In this document: piece by piece, positions 1 through 5,309 of the stretch
Layout of the letters: the number at the start of each line of letters is the position of its first letter
Numbering within the stretch: the first letter of the stretch is position 1
Assembly: GCA_028711875.1 (NCBI GenBank)
Contig: JAQTRJ010000184.1
Coordinates: 1-5,309 of the forward strand
Direction: 5' to 3'
Origin: a bacterium
Lineage (GTDB): Bacteria; Electryoneota; RPQS01
DNA: 5,309 nucleotides
Notes under the pieces: generated by a model
The model's database searches: none
Told to the model about the DNA's origin: nothing
What the model saw: only the letters and a program-made list of their open reading frames with translations
Made by a program: the position numbers and the translations under genes

Positions 1-30
1 AGAACGATGAGCGATGAATGGGAATCGTAG

Positions 31-60
31 GGGCGGGTTAAGCGTTAGCGCAACCCGCCC
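31..60. repeat. Inverted repeat, 9-bp stem (GGGCGGGTT / AACCCGCCC)
   Basis: The arms at 31-39 and 52-60 are perfectly complementary. The 12-nt loop has its own GCG/CGC pairing (42-44 with 49-51). The layout resembles dispersed GGGCGGGTT...AACCCGCCC intergenic hairpins. Whether it is multicopy cannot be seen from this window. Confidence 0.75.
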
Positions 61-178
61 GCTTTCCGCATGTGCGGCGGCGGCCGCTTGCGCCTGCCCC
101 GCGATGGAGACACTCGGGTGAATCTGGAGATTCGTCGCGGCGGACAGTCCCAGTGCTCAAGGATGGAGAACATTTTAC

Positions 179-240
179 CCCTGGGTCGGGCCTCCGGCCC
201 GACAATCCCTCAGCAGTCGGGGCAGAGCCCCGACCCAGGG
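179..240. repeat. Nested palindromic element, 12-bp outer stem with two inner hairpins
   Basis: The outer arms CCCTGGGTCGGG (179-190) and CCCGACCCAGGG (229-240) are perfectly complementary. Two inner hairpins compete with the outer stem: GTCGGGCC-TCC-GGCCCGAC (185-203) and GTCGGGGC-AGA-GCCCCGAC (216-234). The result is a 62-bp unit that can fold as one long stem or as two side-by-side 8-bp hairpins, like a REP or small MITE-type intergenic repeat. Copy number is unknown. Confidence 0.8.
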
Positions 241-249
241 AAAGTTTCA

Positions 250-267
250 GACACAGCAAGCTGTGTC
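250..267. repeat. Short hairpin, 8-bp stem (GACACAGC / GCTGTGTC)
   Basis: The arms at 250-257 and 260-267 are perfectly complementary around a 2-nt centre (AA). It lies 40 bp beyond the receptor stop codon. It shares the tight-loop design of the neighbouring hairpins. On the minus strand no U-tract follows, so a terminator role is unproven. Confidence 0.65.
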
Positions 268-287
268 ACTACAAAAACCCCAAGCGC

Positions 288-307
288 GGGCACGACGTGT
301 CGTGCCC
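288..307. repeat. Hairpin abutting the TBDR stop codon, 9-bp stem (GGGCACGAC / GTCGTGCCC)
   Basis: The arms at 288-296 and 299-307 are perfectly complementary. On the minus strand the receptor's TAG stop (310-308) runs directly into the first arm, giving TAG followed by GGGCACGAC. This matches a dispersed hairpin type that begins GTAGGGGCACGAC. It may serve as the 3' end structure of the receptor mRNA. The placement suggests the repeat supplied the stop codon. Confidence 0.75.
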
Positions 308-3055
308 CTACAATTCCACTGCCGTGGTCACGTAGACTGCGCGCGGCGCGCCGACGAAGTAGAGCGGAGTCACGCCGTCGTCGTCGAGCGAGCCGAAGGT
401 TTCGTATTCCGTGTCGAGCAGATTATTCACGCGCACGCGCAGTTCGACGGCGCGGAGTTGATCGGCGACCGGCGCGAACCGATACGAAAGATCGAGATGC
501 CAGAGCGCATAGGCGGGAACGGCGGTATCGTCGTTTTCGGTGTTGTCCACGAACTGACTGCCGATGCCCTGCCAGATCAGCGCCGAGCGGAAACCGCGCC
601 AGCGGAATTCGCCGCGCAGATTGGCCACGTAGGGCGGATCCCAGGCGATCCGTTTGCCGCCGAGATTCACTCCCCACGGCGAGTAGCTGACGAAGCGATG
701 ATCGGTCAGCGCGAGATTTCCGGACAGAGTCACGGGTGGCAGCGGCGTCAAGGCGGCGGTGATTTCGACGCCGCGGTGCCGCGTTTCCTCGGCGTTGTCG
801 CTGACGTACTGCCCGAGATCGTTTTGCGTTCCCCACGGCACGATTTCGTCGCGGATCGTCATCCAGTAGCCGACGATTTGCGCGCGGGCGAATCGCCACT
901 GCCAAGTCGTGCCGAGTTCGAGATTGACGGCGCGCTCCGGCTTCACCGACGGGCCGACGTATTCGAGACCTTCGGACACGGGGCGGAACAACTGCGATGG
1001 CCCGTCGTGCAGCGGCAGACCGTCGTAGTCCTGCGGATCGTACACGTCCTTGTACGTCGGTTCGCGCGCCGCCCACGACAGGTTCCAATAGAGCGACGCT
1101 TTCGGCCAGTCGTGCGCGCGCGGCTCGGGAATGAGCGCGTACCAGAGTCCGAAACGCGGATTGAAAAAGTCGTACTGCTTCTCCCACGTGACGCGGAAGA
1201 GCGCGTCGTCTTCCATCTGATAGCGCACGCGCTGGATCTGCACGTCGGCCATCGCGCGCACGTCGTCCGTGATCTGAAACAGATTGTGCACGTAGCCGGT
1301 ATAGCTCTGCTTGGCGATGCGGTAGTCGTAGTAATGATAATCGGGTTCGCTGCCTTGCGGGAGCGGATTGCCGAACAGCAGAATGCCCTCGTGATGCGAC
1401 TTGTGCAGACGAAGCTCGCCGCCGATGACGGTCTCGCCGAGGGGATGGGCGAGCGAAACGCGGGGAATCCAGCCGCCGTCATTGTCCTTGACGTTGCGGC
1501 GGCGCAGCGCGTCGAATTTGGTGACGCGATAGGCGACGTCTCCGCCGGGCAGCGTGTCGGTGATGAATCCCGTGTCGTCGGTGTCGTAGAAGCGGCGTTC
1601 GAACTGGAGCGTGTCGGAAACGTGAATCACGTTTTCATCGTAGAAATATTTCTTCAGCTTGGAATCGGGTTTCCACTGATCGTAGCAGCCGTCGCCGTGA
1701 TAGACGTAGAAGGACTGATCGAGGCGGAGCTTGTCCGACAGCGTCCACTCGTCGTGGAGCTCGTAGTGCGGCTGAAAGAAGTTGTCAATTTCATTCGGAT
1801 ATTCGAGGCGGTTGAAGCGGCGGTCGAATTCTTTGTCGCCGGTGACGTTTCCGTCAAGATACTCTTTCGGCACGCCATAGTAGGAGAGATGGGTTTGTTC
1901 CGGTCCGCCGTAAAACACGGCGCGGGTCACGTGGGCGTCGGTGAAGCGGGCGGCGGCGAGATAGTAGCTCCACAGTTTCGTCCACGAACCGAAGCGATAG
2001 CCGTCGGATTCCATGCGCGTCAAACGAGCGGCGATTCCGTAGCGATCCTCGATCCGTCCCGATTCGAGGGAAATCATGGCGCGGCGCGTGTTCCAGCGCC
2101 CGTAGGTGGCCTCGGCGCGCAGCGACGGACGGTCGCTCTGGCCGGGAGTCTTGGTGACGAGATTGATCGTGCCGCCTAAAGCGGCCGCGCCGTAGAGCGA
2201 CGAGCCGACGCCGCGCTGCACCTGAATATCCTCCACGTCTTCGGCGAAGTCGGGCAGATCAATCCAGAAGACTTCGCCGGTTCCGGCGTCGTTCAGCGGC
2301 GTGCCGTTGACCTGCACGGCTACGCGATGCTGGCCGAAGCCGCGCATGCGCAGATACGAGTAGCCGAAACCCTGGCCGCCGTCAGAGTAAGCGGTGACGT
2401 TGGGCAGTTCGGTCAGCAGCATCGGCAAGTCCTGCGCGTAGCTGCGTTCGTTGACGTCGTTCGCCGAGAGATTAGCCAAGGTGACCGGATCGCGCGAGCC
2501 GGCGCGGGTCGTGAGCACGGTCACTTCGGGCATTTCGTAGCGCGGCTGTTCGGCCTGATATTCGGCGGAGTGTTCGCGCGCGTCGGTGGGGGTGAGTTCG
2601 AGGGCCACGCGCTCGCCGCGGTCGTCGCTGGACACGTCGTGCTCGAAGGTTTGCTCGTGATAGCCGGATTTCGTGACGGTGACGACGTGGCGGCCGGGGG
2701 GGATGTTCTTGATCTCAAAACTGCCGCGCGCGTCGGTGAGTGCGGAGAGATCGAGCGCGGCGATGGCGACGCTCGCGTTTTCGATGGGCCGGCCGGTGGC
2801 GAAATCTTTCACCGTGCCGGACAACTCGGCGGCGGAAACGGAACTGGCGAGTAGGAAGAGAAGGATGAGGGAGAAACGAGAAATGAGAAATGAGAAATGA
2901 GAAACAAGAAACCTGAGGAAATCAGCGACCCCCCTTCGGCGGTGTCGGCTGCTGGCAGCCGACCCGTCAGATGCGACCCCACGTTGTCCCCCCGCGCGCA
3001 GAGGGAGAGAAGGGATGAAGGATGAAGGATGAAGGACGAAACGAGACGCAGACAT
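308..3055 (-). CDS. TonB-dependent outer-membrane receptor, TPP-riboswitch controlled (probable thiamin or thiamin-precursor transporter)
   Basis: A 915-residue TonB-dependent receptor that would import a scarce solute across the outer membrane using TonB/ExbBD energy. Residues ~62-75 are a hydrophobic signal core ending VSA, with probable cleavage before AELSG. Residues ~77-157 resemble a carboxypeptidase-regulatory-like beta-sandwich (GTVKD...GRPIENASV...GSFEIKNIPPG). A TonB-box-like EVTVLTTR lies near 177-184. The plug domain runs to ~304, with RMRGFG, VNGTPLND, SSLYGAAALGG and TINLVTK. The rest is an aromatic-rich beta-barrel with no frameshift. I chose the ATG at 3055 because AAGGAGG sits 6 nt upstream; an ATG at 3091 lies within the terminator stem. 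The TPP riboswitch upstream supports thiamin-related uptake, as for thiamin-regulated receptors of Bacteroidetes; the substrate is inferred. Oddities: residues 7-61 look like inserted intergenic repeat, and the C-terminus is Leu rather than the usual aromatic residue. Confidence 0.93.
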   Translation of the reverse strand: MSASRFVLHPSSFIPSLPLRAGGQRGVASDGSAASSRHRRRGVADFLRFLVSHFSFLISRFSLILLFLLASSVSAAELSGTVKDFATGRPIENASVAIAALDLSALTDARGSFEIKNIPPGRHVVTVTKSGYHEQTFEHDVSSDDRGERVALELTPTDAREHSAEYQAEQPRYEMPEVTVLTTRAGSRDPVTLANLSANDVNERSYAQDLPMLLTELPNVTAYSDGGQGFGYSYLRMRGFGQHRVAVQVNGTPLNDAGTGEVFWIDLPDFAEDVEDIQVQRGVGSSLYGAAALGGTINLVTKTPGQSDRPSLRAEATYGRWNTRRAMISLESGRIEDRYGIAARLTRMESDGYRFGSWTKLWSYYLAAARFTDAHVTRAVFYGGPEQTHLSYYGVPKEYLDGNVTGDKEFDRRFNRLEYPNEIDNFFQPHYELHDEWTLSDKLRLDQSFYVYHGDGCYDQWKPDSKLKKYFYDENVIHVSDTLQFERRFYDTDDTGFITDTLPGGDVAYRVTKFDALRRRNVKDNDGGWIPRVSLAHPLGETVIGGELRLHKSHHEGILLFGNPLPQGSEPDYHYYDYRIAKQSYTGYVHNLFQITDDVRAMADVQIQRVRYQMEDDALFRVTWEKQYDFFNPRFGLWYALIPEPRAHDWPKASLYWNLSWAAREPTYKDVYDPQDYDGLPLHDGPSQLFRPVSEGLEYVGPSVKPERAVNLELGTTWQWRFARAQIVGYWMTIRDEIVPWGTQNDLGQYVSDNAEETRHRGVEITAALTPLPPVTLSGNLALTDHRFVSYSPWGVNLGGKRIAWDPPYVANLRGEFRWRGFRSALIWQGIGSQFVDNTENDDTAVPAYALWHLDLSYRFAPVADQLRAVELRVRVNNLLDTEYETFGSLDDDGVTPLYFVGAPRAVYVTTAVEL
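2871..2912. repeat. Tandem heptanucleotide array, six units of GAGAAAY
   Basis: Six 7-nt units run without gaps: GAGAAAC, three GAGAAAT, GAGAAAC and AAGAAAC. Because 7 is not a multiple of 3, the minus-strand reading through it gives a phenylalanine/serine-rich segment with FSFLISRF just before the signal-peptide core. It is purine-only on the plus strand apart from the last base of each unit. Confidence 0.85.
2944..2963. repeat. Hairpin in the inserted segment, 8-bp stem (GTCGGCTG / CAGCCGAC)
   Basis: The arms at 2944-2951 and 2956-2963 are perfectly complementary around a CTGG loop. The design matches the GTCGGG-type hairpins at 185-234, which are non-coding, yet this one lies inside the receptor reading frame (encoding part of the GSAASSR stretch). 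That supports an intergenic origin for this stretch. Confidence 0.75.
3013..3040. repeat. Tandem heptanucleotide array, four units of GGATGAA
   Basis: Three perfect GGATGAA units (3013-3033) are followed by GGACGAA (3034-3040). On the minus strand this encodes FVLHPSSFI near the receptor N-terminus. It belongs to the same class of purine-rich heptads as 2871-2912 and 4898-4933 but has a different unit sequence. Confidence 0.85.
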
Positions 3056-3061
3056 GACAGA

Positions 3062-3068
3062 CCTCCTT
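3062..3068 (-). promoter_or_regulatory. Strong Shine-Dalgarno AAGGAGG for the TBDR gene
   Basis: On the minus strand AAGGAGG is followed by 6 nt and then ATG at 3055. This near-ideal site decides the start codon. It shows that translation begins upstream of the inserted repeat rather than at a codon nearer the hydrophobic core, where no ATG, GTG or TTG exists in frame. Confidence 0.9.
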
Positions 3069-3080
3069 AATTCGAACACG

Positions 3081-3107
3081 AAAAACCGCAACCGGAACGA
3101 TTGCGGT
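3081..3107 (-). terminator. Intrinsic terminator in the TPP riboswitch expression platform
   Basis: The minus strand reads a 10-bp stem (ACCGCAATCG with CGGTTGCGGT, one G-U pair) closed by a TTC loop, then a run of five T. It lies 45 nt after the TPP aptamer and just before the Shine-Dalgarno. It would stop transcription of the receptor mRNA when TPP is bound. The 3' arm is also complementary to part of the aptamer (see findings), giving a possible antiterminator. Confidence 0.87.
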
Positions 3108-3152
3108 CATGCGAAGAAAGAAGGCCCGAGCCTGTTACGCGCGTGTCCGCTC

Positions 3153-3241
3153 CCGTTTCCTACGCCGGTATGATCCGGATCAGGTTCGAGGGTGTTATCT
3201 CAGGCCGCCTTGTCGGTTTCCCGTTGCGGCCACCCCTACGG
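3153..3241 (-). ncRNA. TPP (THI-box) riboswitch aptamer
   Basis: The minus strand carries the conserved THI-box blocks in order: GTAGGGGTG, the pyrimidine-sensing CTGAGA (3203-3198), CACCCTCGAACCTGATC (the GAACCTGATC core is at 3187-3178), and CCGGCGTAGGAAA (3168-3156). P1 can form from CCGT (3241-3238) and ACGG (3156-3153). P3 is an extended GGCCGC/GCGGCC arm. TPP riboswitches bind thiamin pyrophosphate and repress thiamin synthesis or transport genes. Here an intrinsic terminator follows, so regulation is probably by transcription attenuation. One small departure from the usual GCGTAGGGAA block is GCGTAGGAAA. Confidence 0.96.
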
Positions 3242-3254
3242 TTGCACAGACAAG

Positions 3255-3283
3255 AAGATAGAGTCCCGCACGGAGAAAGTCAA
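3255..3283 (-). promoter_or_regulatory. Sigma-70-type promoter for the riboswitch-TBDR transcript
   Basis: The minus strand shows TTGACT (3283-3278), a 17-nt spacer and TATCTT (3260-3255). The predicted start of transcription, around 3247-3249, is only a few bases before the aptamer P1 stem. This is the expected arrangement for a riboswitch leader. Confidence 0.75.
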
Positions 3284-3571
3284 GAGCGCCCGAGACACGA
3301 CGCTCAAGAAACCATGAACGATGCGGCATGTCCGGAAAAAGCTGTGAATCCGAGTTTGACACGGACAGGTTGGTGCAAGGGCCGGTAATTCAACCGCCCC
3401 TGCCTCTTGCGGAACTCGAGAGGAAGGTTGGGAGTTATGACAAACAGCCCGGTTAAGTAGGTTTCAAATTCTGAAAAATCCTTGTGCTAAAAGGAACATT
3501 TGGCGAGCGAGGCAAACTTTAGCGTGGATTGGGATTATAAGCCTTGAATGGGAAAGAATTTGAGATCGTAC
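3284..3571. other. Divergent intergenic spacer without a gene
   Basis: No credible coding sequence is present; the plus-strand open frame nearby runs through the riboswitch and is an artefact. The half near the Rrf2 gene (from about 3440) is noticeably AT-richer than its surroundings, which suggests regulatory DNA. An 8-bp inverted repeat, CAAATTCT (3465-3472) and AGAATTTG (3555-3562), is separated by about 80 bp and is of uncertain meaning. I see no tRNA, CRISPR or further riboswitch. Confidence 0.6.
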
Positions 3572-3600
3572 TTGACTTACTTGGGCTAATTTCCTATATT
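3572..3600 (+). promoter_or_regulatory. Sigma-70-type promoter for the Rrf2-sufC operon
   Basis: TTGACT (3572-3577), a 17-nt spacer and TATATT (3595-3600) lie 38 bp before the Rrf2 start codon, giving a short leader of about 30 nt. A weak Shine-Dalgarno AAGGA (3625-3629) sits 9 nt before the ATG. Rrf2 regulators next to Fe-S assembly genes usually autoregulate, so an operator probably overlaps this promoter. I could not identify a clear known IscR or SufR palindrome. Confidence 0.75.
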
Positions 3601-3638
3601 AAGTTGACAATGTGAGTCTGATTTAAGGATTCCCAAAG

Positions 3639-4133
3639 ATGCTGGTTTCGTTGCAAGCGGATTATGCGTTGCGCGTGCTGGTGGATGTGGCCAACCATCA
3701 GGGTCGCGGTCGCGCGGTGGTGACTCGCGAGATTGCCGAGAGACAACGGGTTCCGCGAGTGTTTCTGACGAAGATCGTGGCGCAGCTCGCGAGCCACGGG
3801 ATGCTGCGCACGCAGCGCGGCAAAGGCGGCGGAGTGATGCTGGGCAAGAAGCCCGAAGACATTCACTTGCTCGACGTGATCGAGACGTTCGAGGGCAGCC
3901 TGCAGTTCAATCAGTGCGCGCACGACACGAACTGCTGCTCGCTGTCGCAGGGCTGTTCGATTCGCGCGTTCTGGCGCCATGCGGAAACGCATCTCAAGGA
4001 TTTCTTCCGGGTGCGCACGCTGGCCGATTTACTGGCGTTGATGGCGCGCCCCGAAGCCTACGGCGAGACGCCCGGTTCGTTCGTGCCGACGAGCGAGATG
4101 CGCACGGTGGCGGCTTCGAGTGAACTGGGATAA
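3639..4133 (+). CDS. Rrf2-family transcriptional regulator, probable Fe-S cluster sensor controlling the suf gene
   Basis: A 164-residue DNA-binding regulator of the IscR/NsrR/SufR-like Rrf2 family, of normal length. The start MLVSLQADYALRVLVDVA is typical of the family. The winged helix-turn-helix covers about residues 26-68, with TREIAERQRVPRVFLTKIVAQL and the wing RTQRGKGGGVML. The cluster-binding loop has Cys at 93, 99, 100 and 106, so a C-X5-C(C)-X5-C pattern could hold an Fe-S cluster. The residue three after the last Cys is Arg109, where IscR has its His ligand. It lies 17 bp before sufC in the same direction behind one promoter, so it most likely represses or tunes sufC according to Fe-S or oxidative status. 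Which cluster it binds, and whether it senses Fe-S, NO or redox, cannot be told from sequence. Confidence 0.92.
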   Translation: MLVSLQADYALRVLVDVANHQGRGRAVVTREIAERQRVPRVFLTKIVAQLASHGMLRTQRGKGGGVMLGKKPEDIHLLDVIETFEGSLQFNQCAHDTNCCSLSQGCSIRAFWRHAETHLKDFFRVRTLADLLALMARPEAYGETPGSFVPTSEMRTVAASSELG

Positions 4134-4150
4134 CGAGAACGGGAGGACGT

Positions 4151-4897
<747 letters not shown>

Positions 4898-4933
4898 GGA
4901 AAAGCGGAAAGCGGAAAGCAGAAAGCTGAAAGA
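4898..4933. repeat. Tandem heptanucleotide array, units near GGAAAGC
   Basis: Units are GGAAAAGC (8 nt), two GGAAAGC, AGAAAGC and TGAAAGA. The array begins at the base directly after the sufC stop codon. It is the third purine-rich heptad array in this window, again purine-rich on the plus strand, with a unit different from the other two. Confidence 0.8.
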
Positions 4934-4956
4934 CCGCGAGGACGCGTAACTGGCGG

Positions 4957-5074
4957 CTGTCATTTTAAACGAAGTAAAGAATCTCTCGGGAATTTCGTAG
5001 CGGAGAGATTCTTCAGGCCGCGCCGCAACTTCGGAATGTCTGTGCGATAAGGGGCGCGGCCTTCAGAATGACAG
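4957..5074. repeat. Nested palindromic element (MITE/REP-like), 118 bp, terminal CTGTCATT / AATGACAG
   Basis: The outer 8-bp inverted repeat is CTGTCATT (4957-4964) and AATGACAG (5067-5074). Inside are an 11-bp perfect stem, AAGAATCTCTC (4977-4987) with GAGAGATTCTT (5003-5013), and a 10-bp perfect stem, AGGCCGCGCC (5015-5024) with GGCGCGGCCT (5053-5062). The fold is a three-way, cloverleaf-like structure. The CTGTCATT...AAGAATCTCTC and AGATTCTT...CAGAATGACAG wording resembles a dispersed intergenic repeat seen across many environmental genomes. It has no open frame and would need a transposase supplied elsewhere if mobile. Confidence 0.78.
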
Positions 5075-5098
5075 TACGGTGATCCACGCGACATTCCG

Positions 5099-5117
5099 GC
5101 GGGGACACAGTCCCCGC
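5099..5117. repeat. Short hairpin, 8-bp stem (GCGGGGAC / GTCCCCGC)
   Basis: The arms at 5099-5106 and 5110-5117 are perfectly complementary around ACA. It has the same compact design as the hairpins at 185-234. It lies 25 bp before the start codon of the last gene, where it may separate that gene's transcript from the sufC unit. No U-tract follows, so it is not a clear terminator. Confidence 0.7.
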
Positions 5118-5142
5118 TCGGCGGAAATAGTGAGGAGAAAAG

Positions 5143-5309
5143 ATGAAAGCGAATATCGGAACGGCCGATCAGATCATACGGATTATAATCGCCGTGGTGA
5201 TTTTCGCGCTGGGCGCGGCGTTCAAATCGTGGTGGGGGCTGCTCGGATTCTTGCCGCTCTTCACGGCGCTTTTCAGCTTCTGCGGGCTGTATTCGATTCT
5301 CGGAATGTC
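5143..5309 (+). CDS. DUF2892 (YgaP-type transmembrane) small membrane protein, 3' end cut by the window
   Basis: The first 55 residues are present, starting MKANIGTADQIIRIIIAVVI. The pattern of a short N-terminal MK.N.GT.D..IR followed by two hydrophobic helices (about 11-27 and 32-46), then FCGLYSILGM, is that of the DUF2892 family of 60-70 residue inner-membrane proteins, so only the last few residues are missing. AGGAG (5133-5137) lies 5 nt before the ATG, supporting the start. Family members occur alone or fused to rhodanese domains as in YgaP; the exact role is not known. I see no clear promoter in the 68 bp before it, so it may rely on the upstream repeat region or readthrough from sufC. 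Confidence 0.85.
   Translation, partial: MKANIGTADQIIRIIIAVVIFALGAAFKSWWGLLGFLPLFTALFSFCGLYSILGM

Larger units (their letters stand above)
1..307. other. Non-coding hairpin-rich region downstream of the TBDR gene
   Basis: I see no credible gene here; the open frames crossing it are arginine-rich GC artefacts or overlap the TBDR. The stretch instead holds a series of short perfect inverted repeats, mostly with loops of 2-3 nt. The larger ones are listed separately (31-60, 179-240, 250-267, 288-307). Smaller ones are CCGCA/TGCGG at 66-77 and GAATCT/AGATTC at 120-133. The region follows the stop codon of the minus-strand receptor, so some hairpins could end that transcript or protect its 3' end. 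None is followed directly by a clean U-tract on the minus strand; a run of five T (minus strand) lies about 10 nt beyond the 288-307 hairpin. Confidence 0.7.
2873..3046. repeat. Repeat-type insertion inside the TBDR signal-peptide region, flanked by 9-bp direct repeats
   Basis: The plus-strand 9-mer GAAACGAGA occurs at 2873-2881 and 3038-3046, exactly 165 bp (55 codons) apart. Between them lie a GAGAAAY heptad array, a spacer with a perfect 8-bp hairpin (2944-2963) flanked by GCGACCCC twice (2925-2932, 2973-2980), and a GGATGAA heptad array. All are intergenic-type sequences. In the receptor frame the insert encodes a low-complexity stretch with FVLHPSSF and FSFLISRF. Deleting one direct-repeat copy plus the interior joins MSASRF to SLILLFLLASSVSA, a normal signal peptide. 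The composite origin is an inference; the repeats and frame are directly visible. Confidence 0.72.

Noticed and set aside
263..2179. A 638-codon plus-strand open frame antisense to the receptor
   Set aside because: It is a shadow of the TBDR codon usage in GC-rich DNA: it lacks a good ribosome site, shows no recognisable domain, and the opposite strand encodes a clear receptor.
2327..2854. A 175-codon plus-strand open frame opposite the receptor plug region
   Set aside because: It is low-complexity Val/Ala/Gly/Arg-rich and antisense to conserved plug-domain motifs, so it is a compositional shadow.
3101..3388. A 95-codon plus-strand open frame
   Set aside because: It runs antisense through the terminator, TPP riboswitch and promoter and has no recognisable protein features.
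5032..5309. The word CGGAATGTC at 5032-5040 and 5301-5309, with its complement at 5090-5098
   Set aside because: The copies lie in different contexts (element loop, spacer, coding end of DUF2892). Three short matches are too little to call a site or repeat family.

Overview
The window comes from a GC-rich bacterium with an outer membrane, probably an uncultured lineage. A TonB-dependent receptor (TBDR) with an N-terminal carboxypeptidase-regulatory-like domain, which is common in the FCB/Bacteroidota-related superphylum, points loosely in that direction. Many intergenic hairpins and heptanucleotide arrays recall repeat-rich genomes of uncultured phyla. No gene here fixes the taxonomy, so the placement is an inference.

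Layout. Positions 1-307 are non-coding and packed with short perfect hairpins. A 915-codon TBDR gene lies on the minus strand (3055 to 308). Its control region follows: a perfect Shine-Dalgarno, an intrinsic terminator (3081-3107), a TPP (THI-box) riboswitch aptamer (3153-3241) and a TTGACT-17-TATCTT promoter (3255-3283). This makes the receptor a good candidate for uptake of thiamin or a thiamin precursor, switched off when thiamin pyrophosphate is plentiful. A roughly 290-bp spacer leads to a divergent promoter (3572-3600), which drives an Rrf2-family Fe-S-type regulator and sufC (Fe-S assembly ATPase) on the plus strand. After sufC, where sufB is often found, there is a heptad array, a nested palindromic element (4957-5074) and another hairpin. 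The window ends inside a small DUF2892-type membrane protein gene.

Most striking: the TBDR signal-peptide region appears to have been interrupted, in frame, by 165 bp of the same kind of repeat material that fills the intergenic spaces (two heptad arrays around a hairpin). A 9-bp direct repeat flanks it. Removing one repeat copy plus the insert rebuilds a textbook signal peptide directly behind the good ribosome-binding site. The 3' end of the same gene also runs straight into a hairpin that contributes its stop codon. The repeats therefore appear to have reached both ends of this riboswitch-controlled gene.
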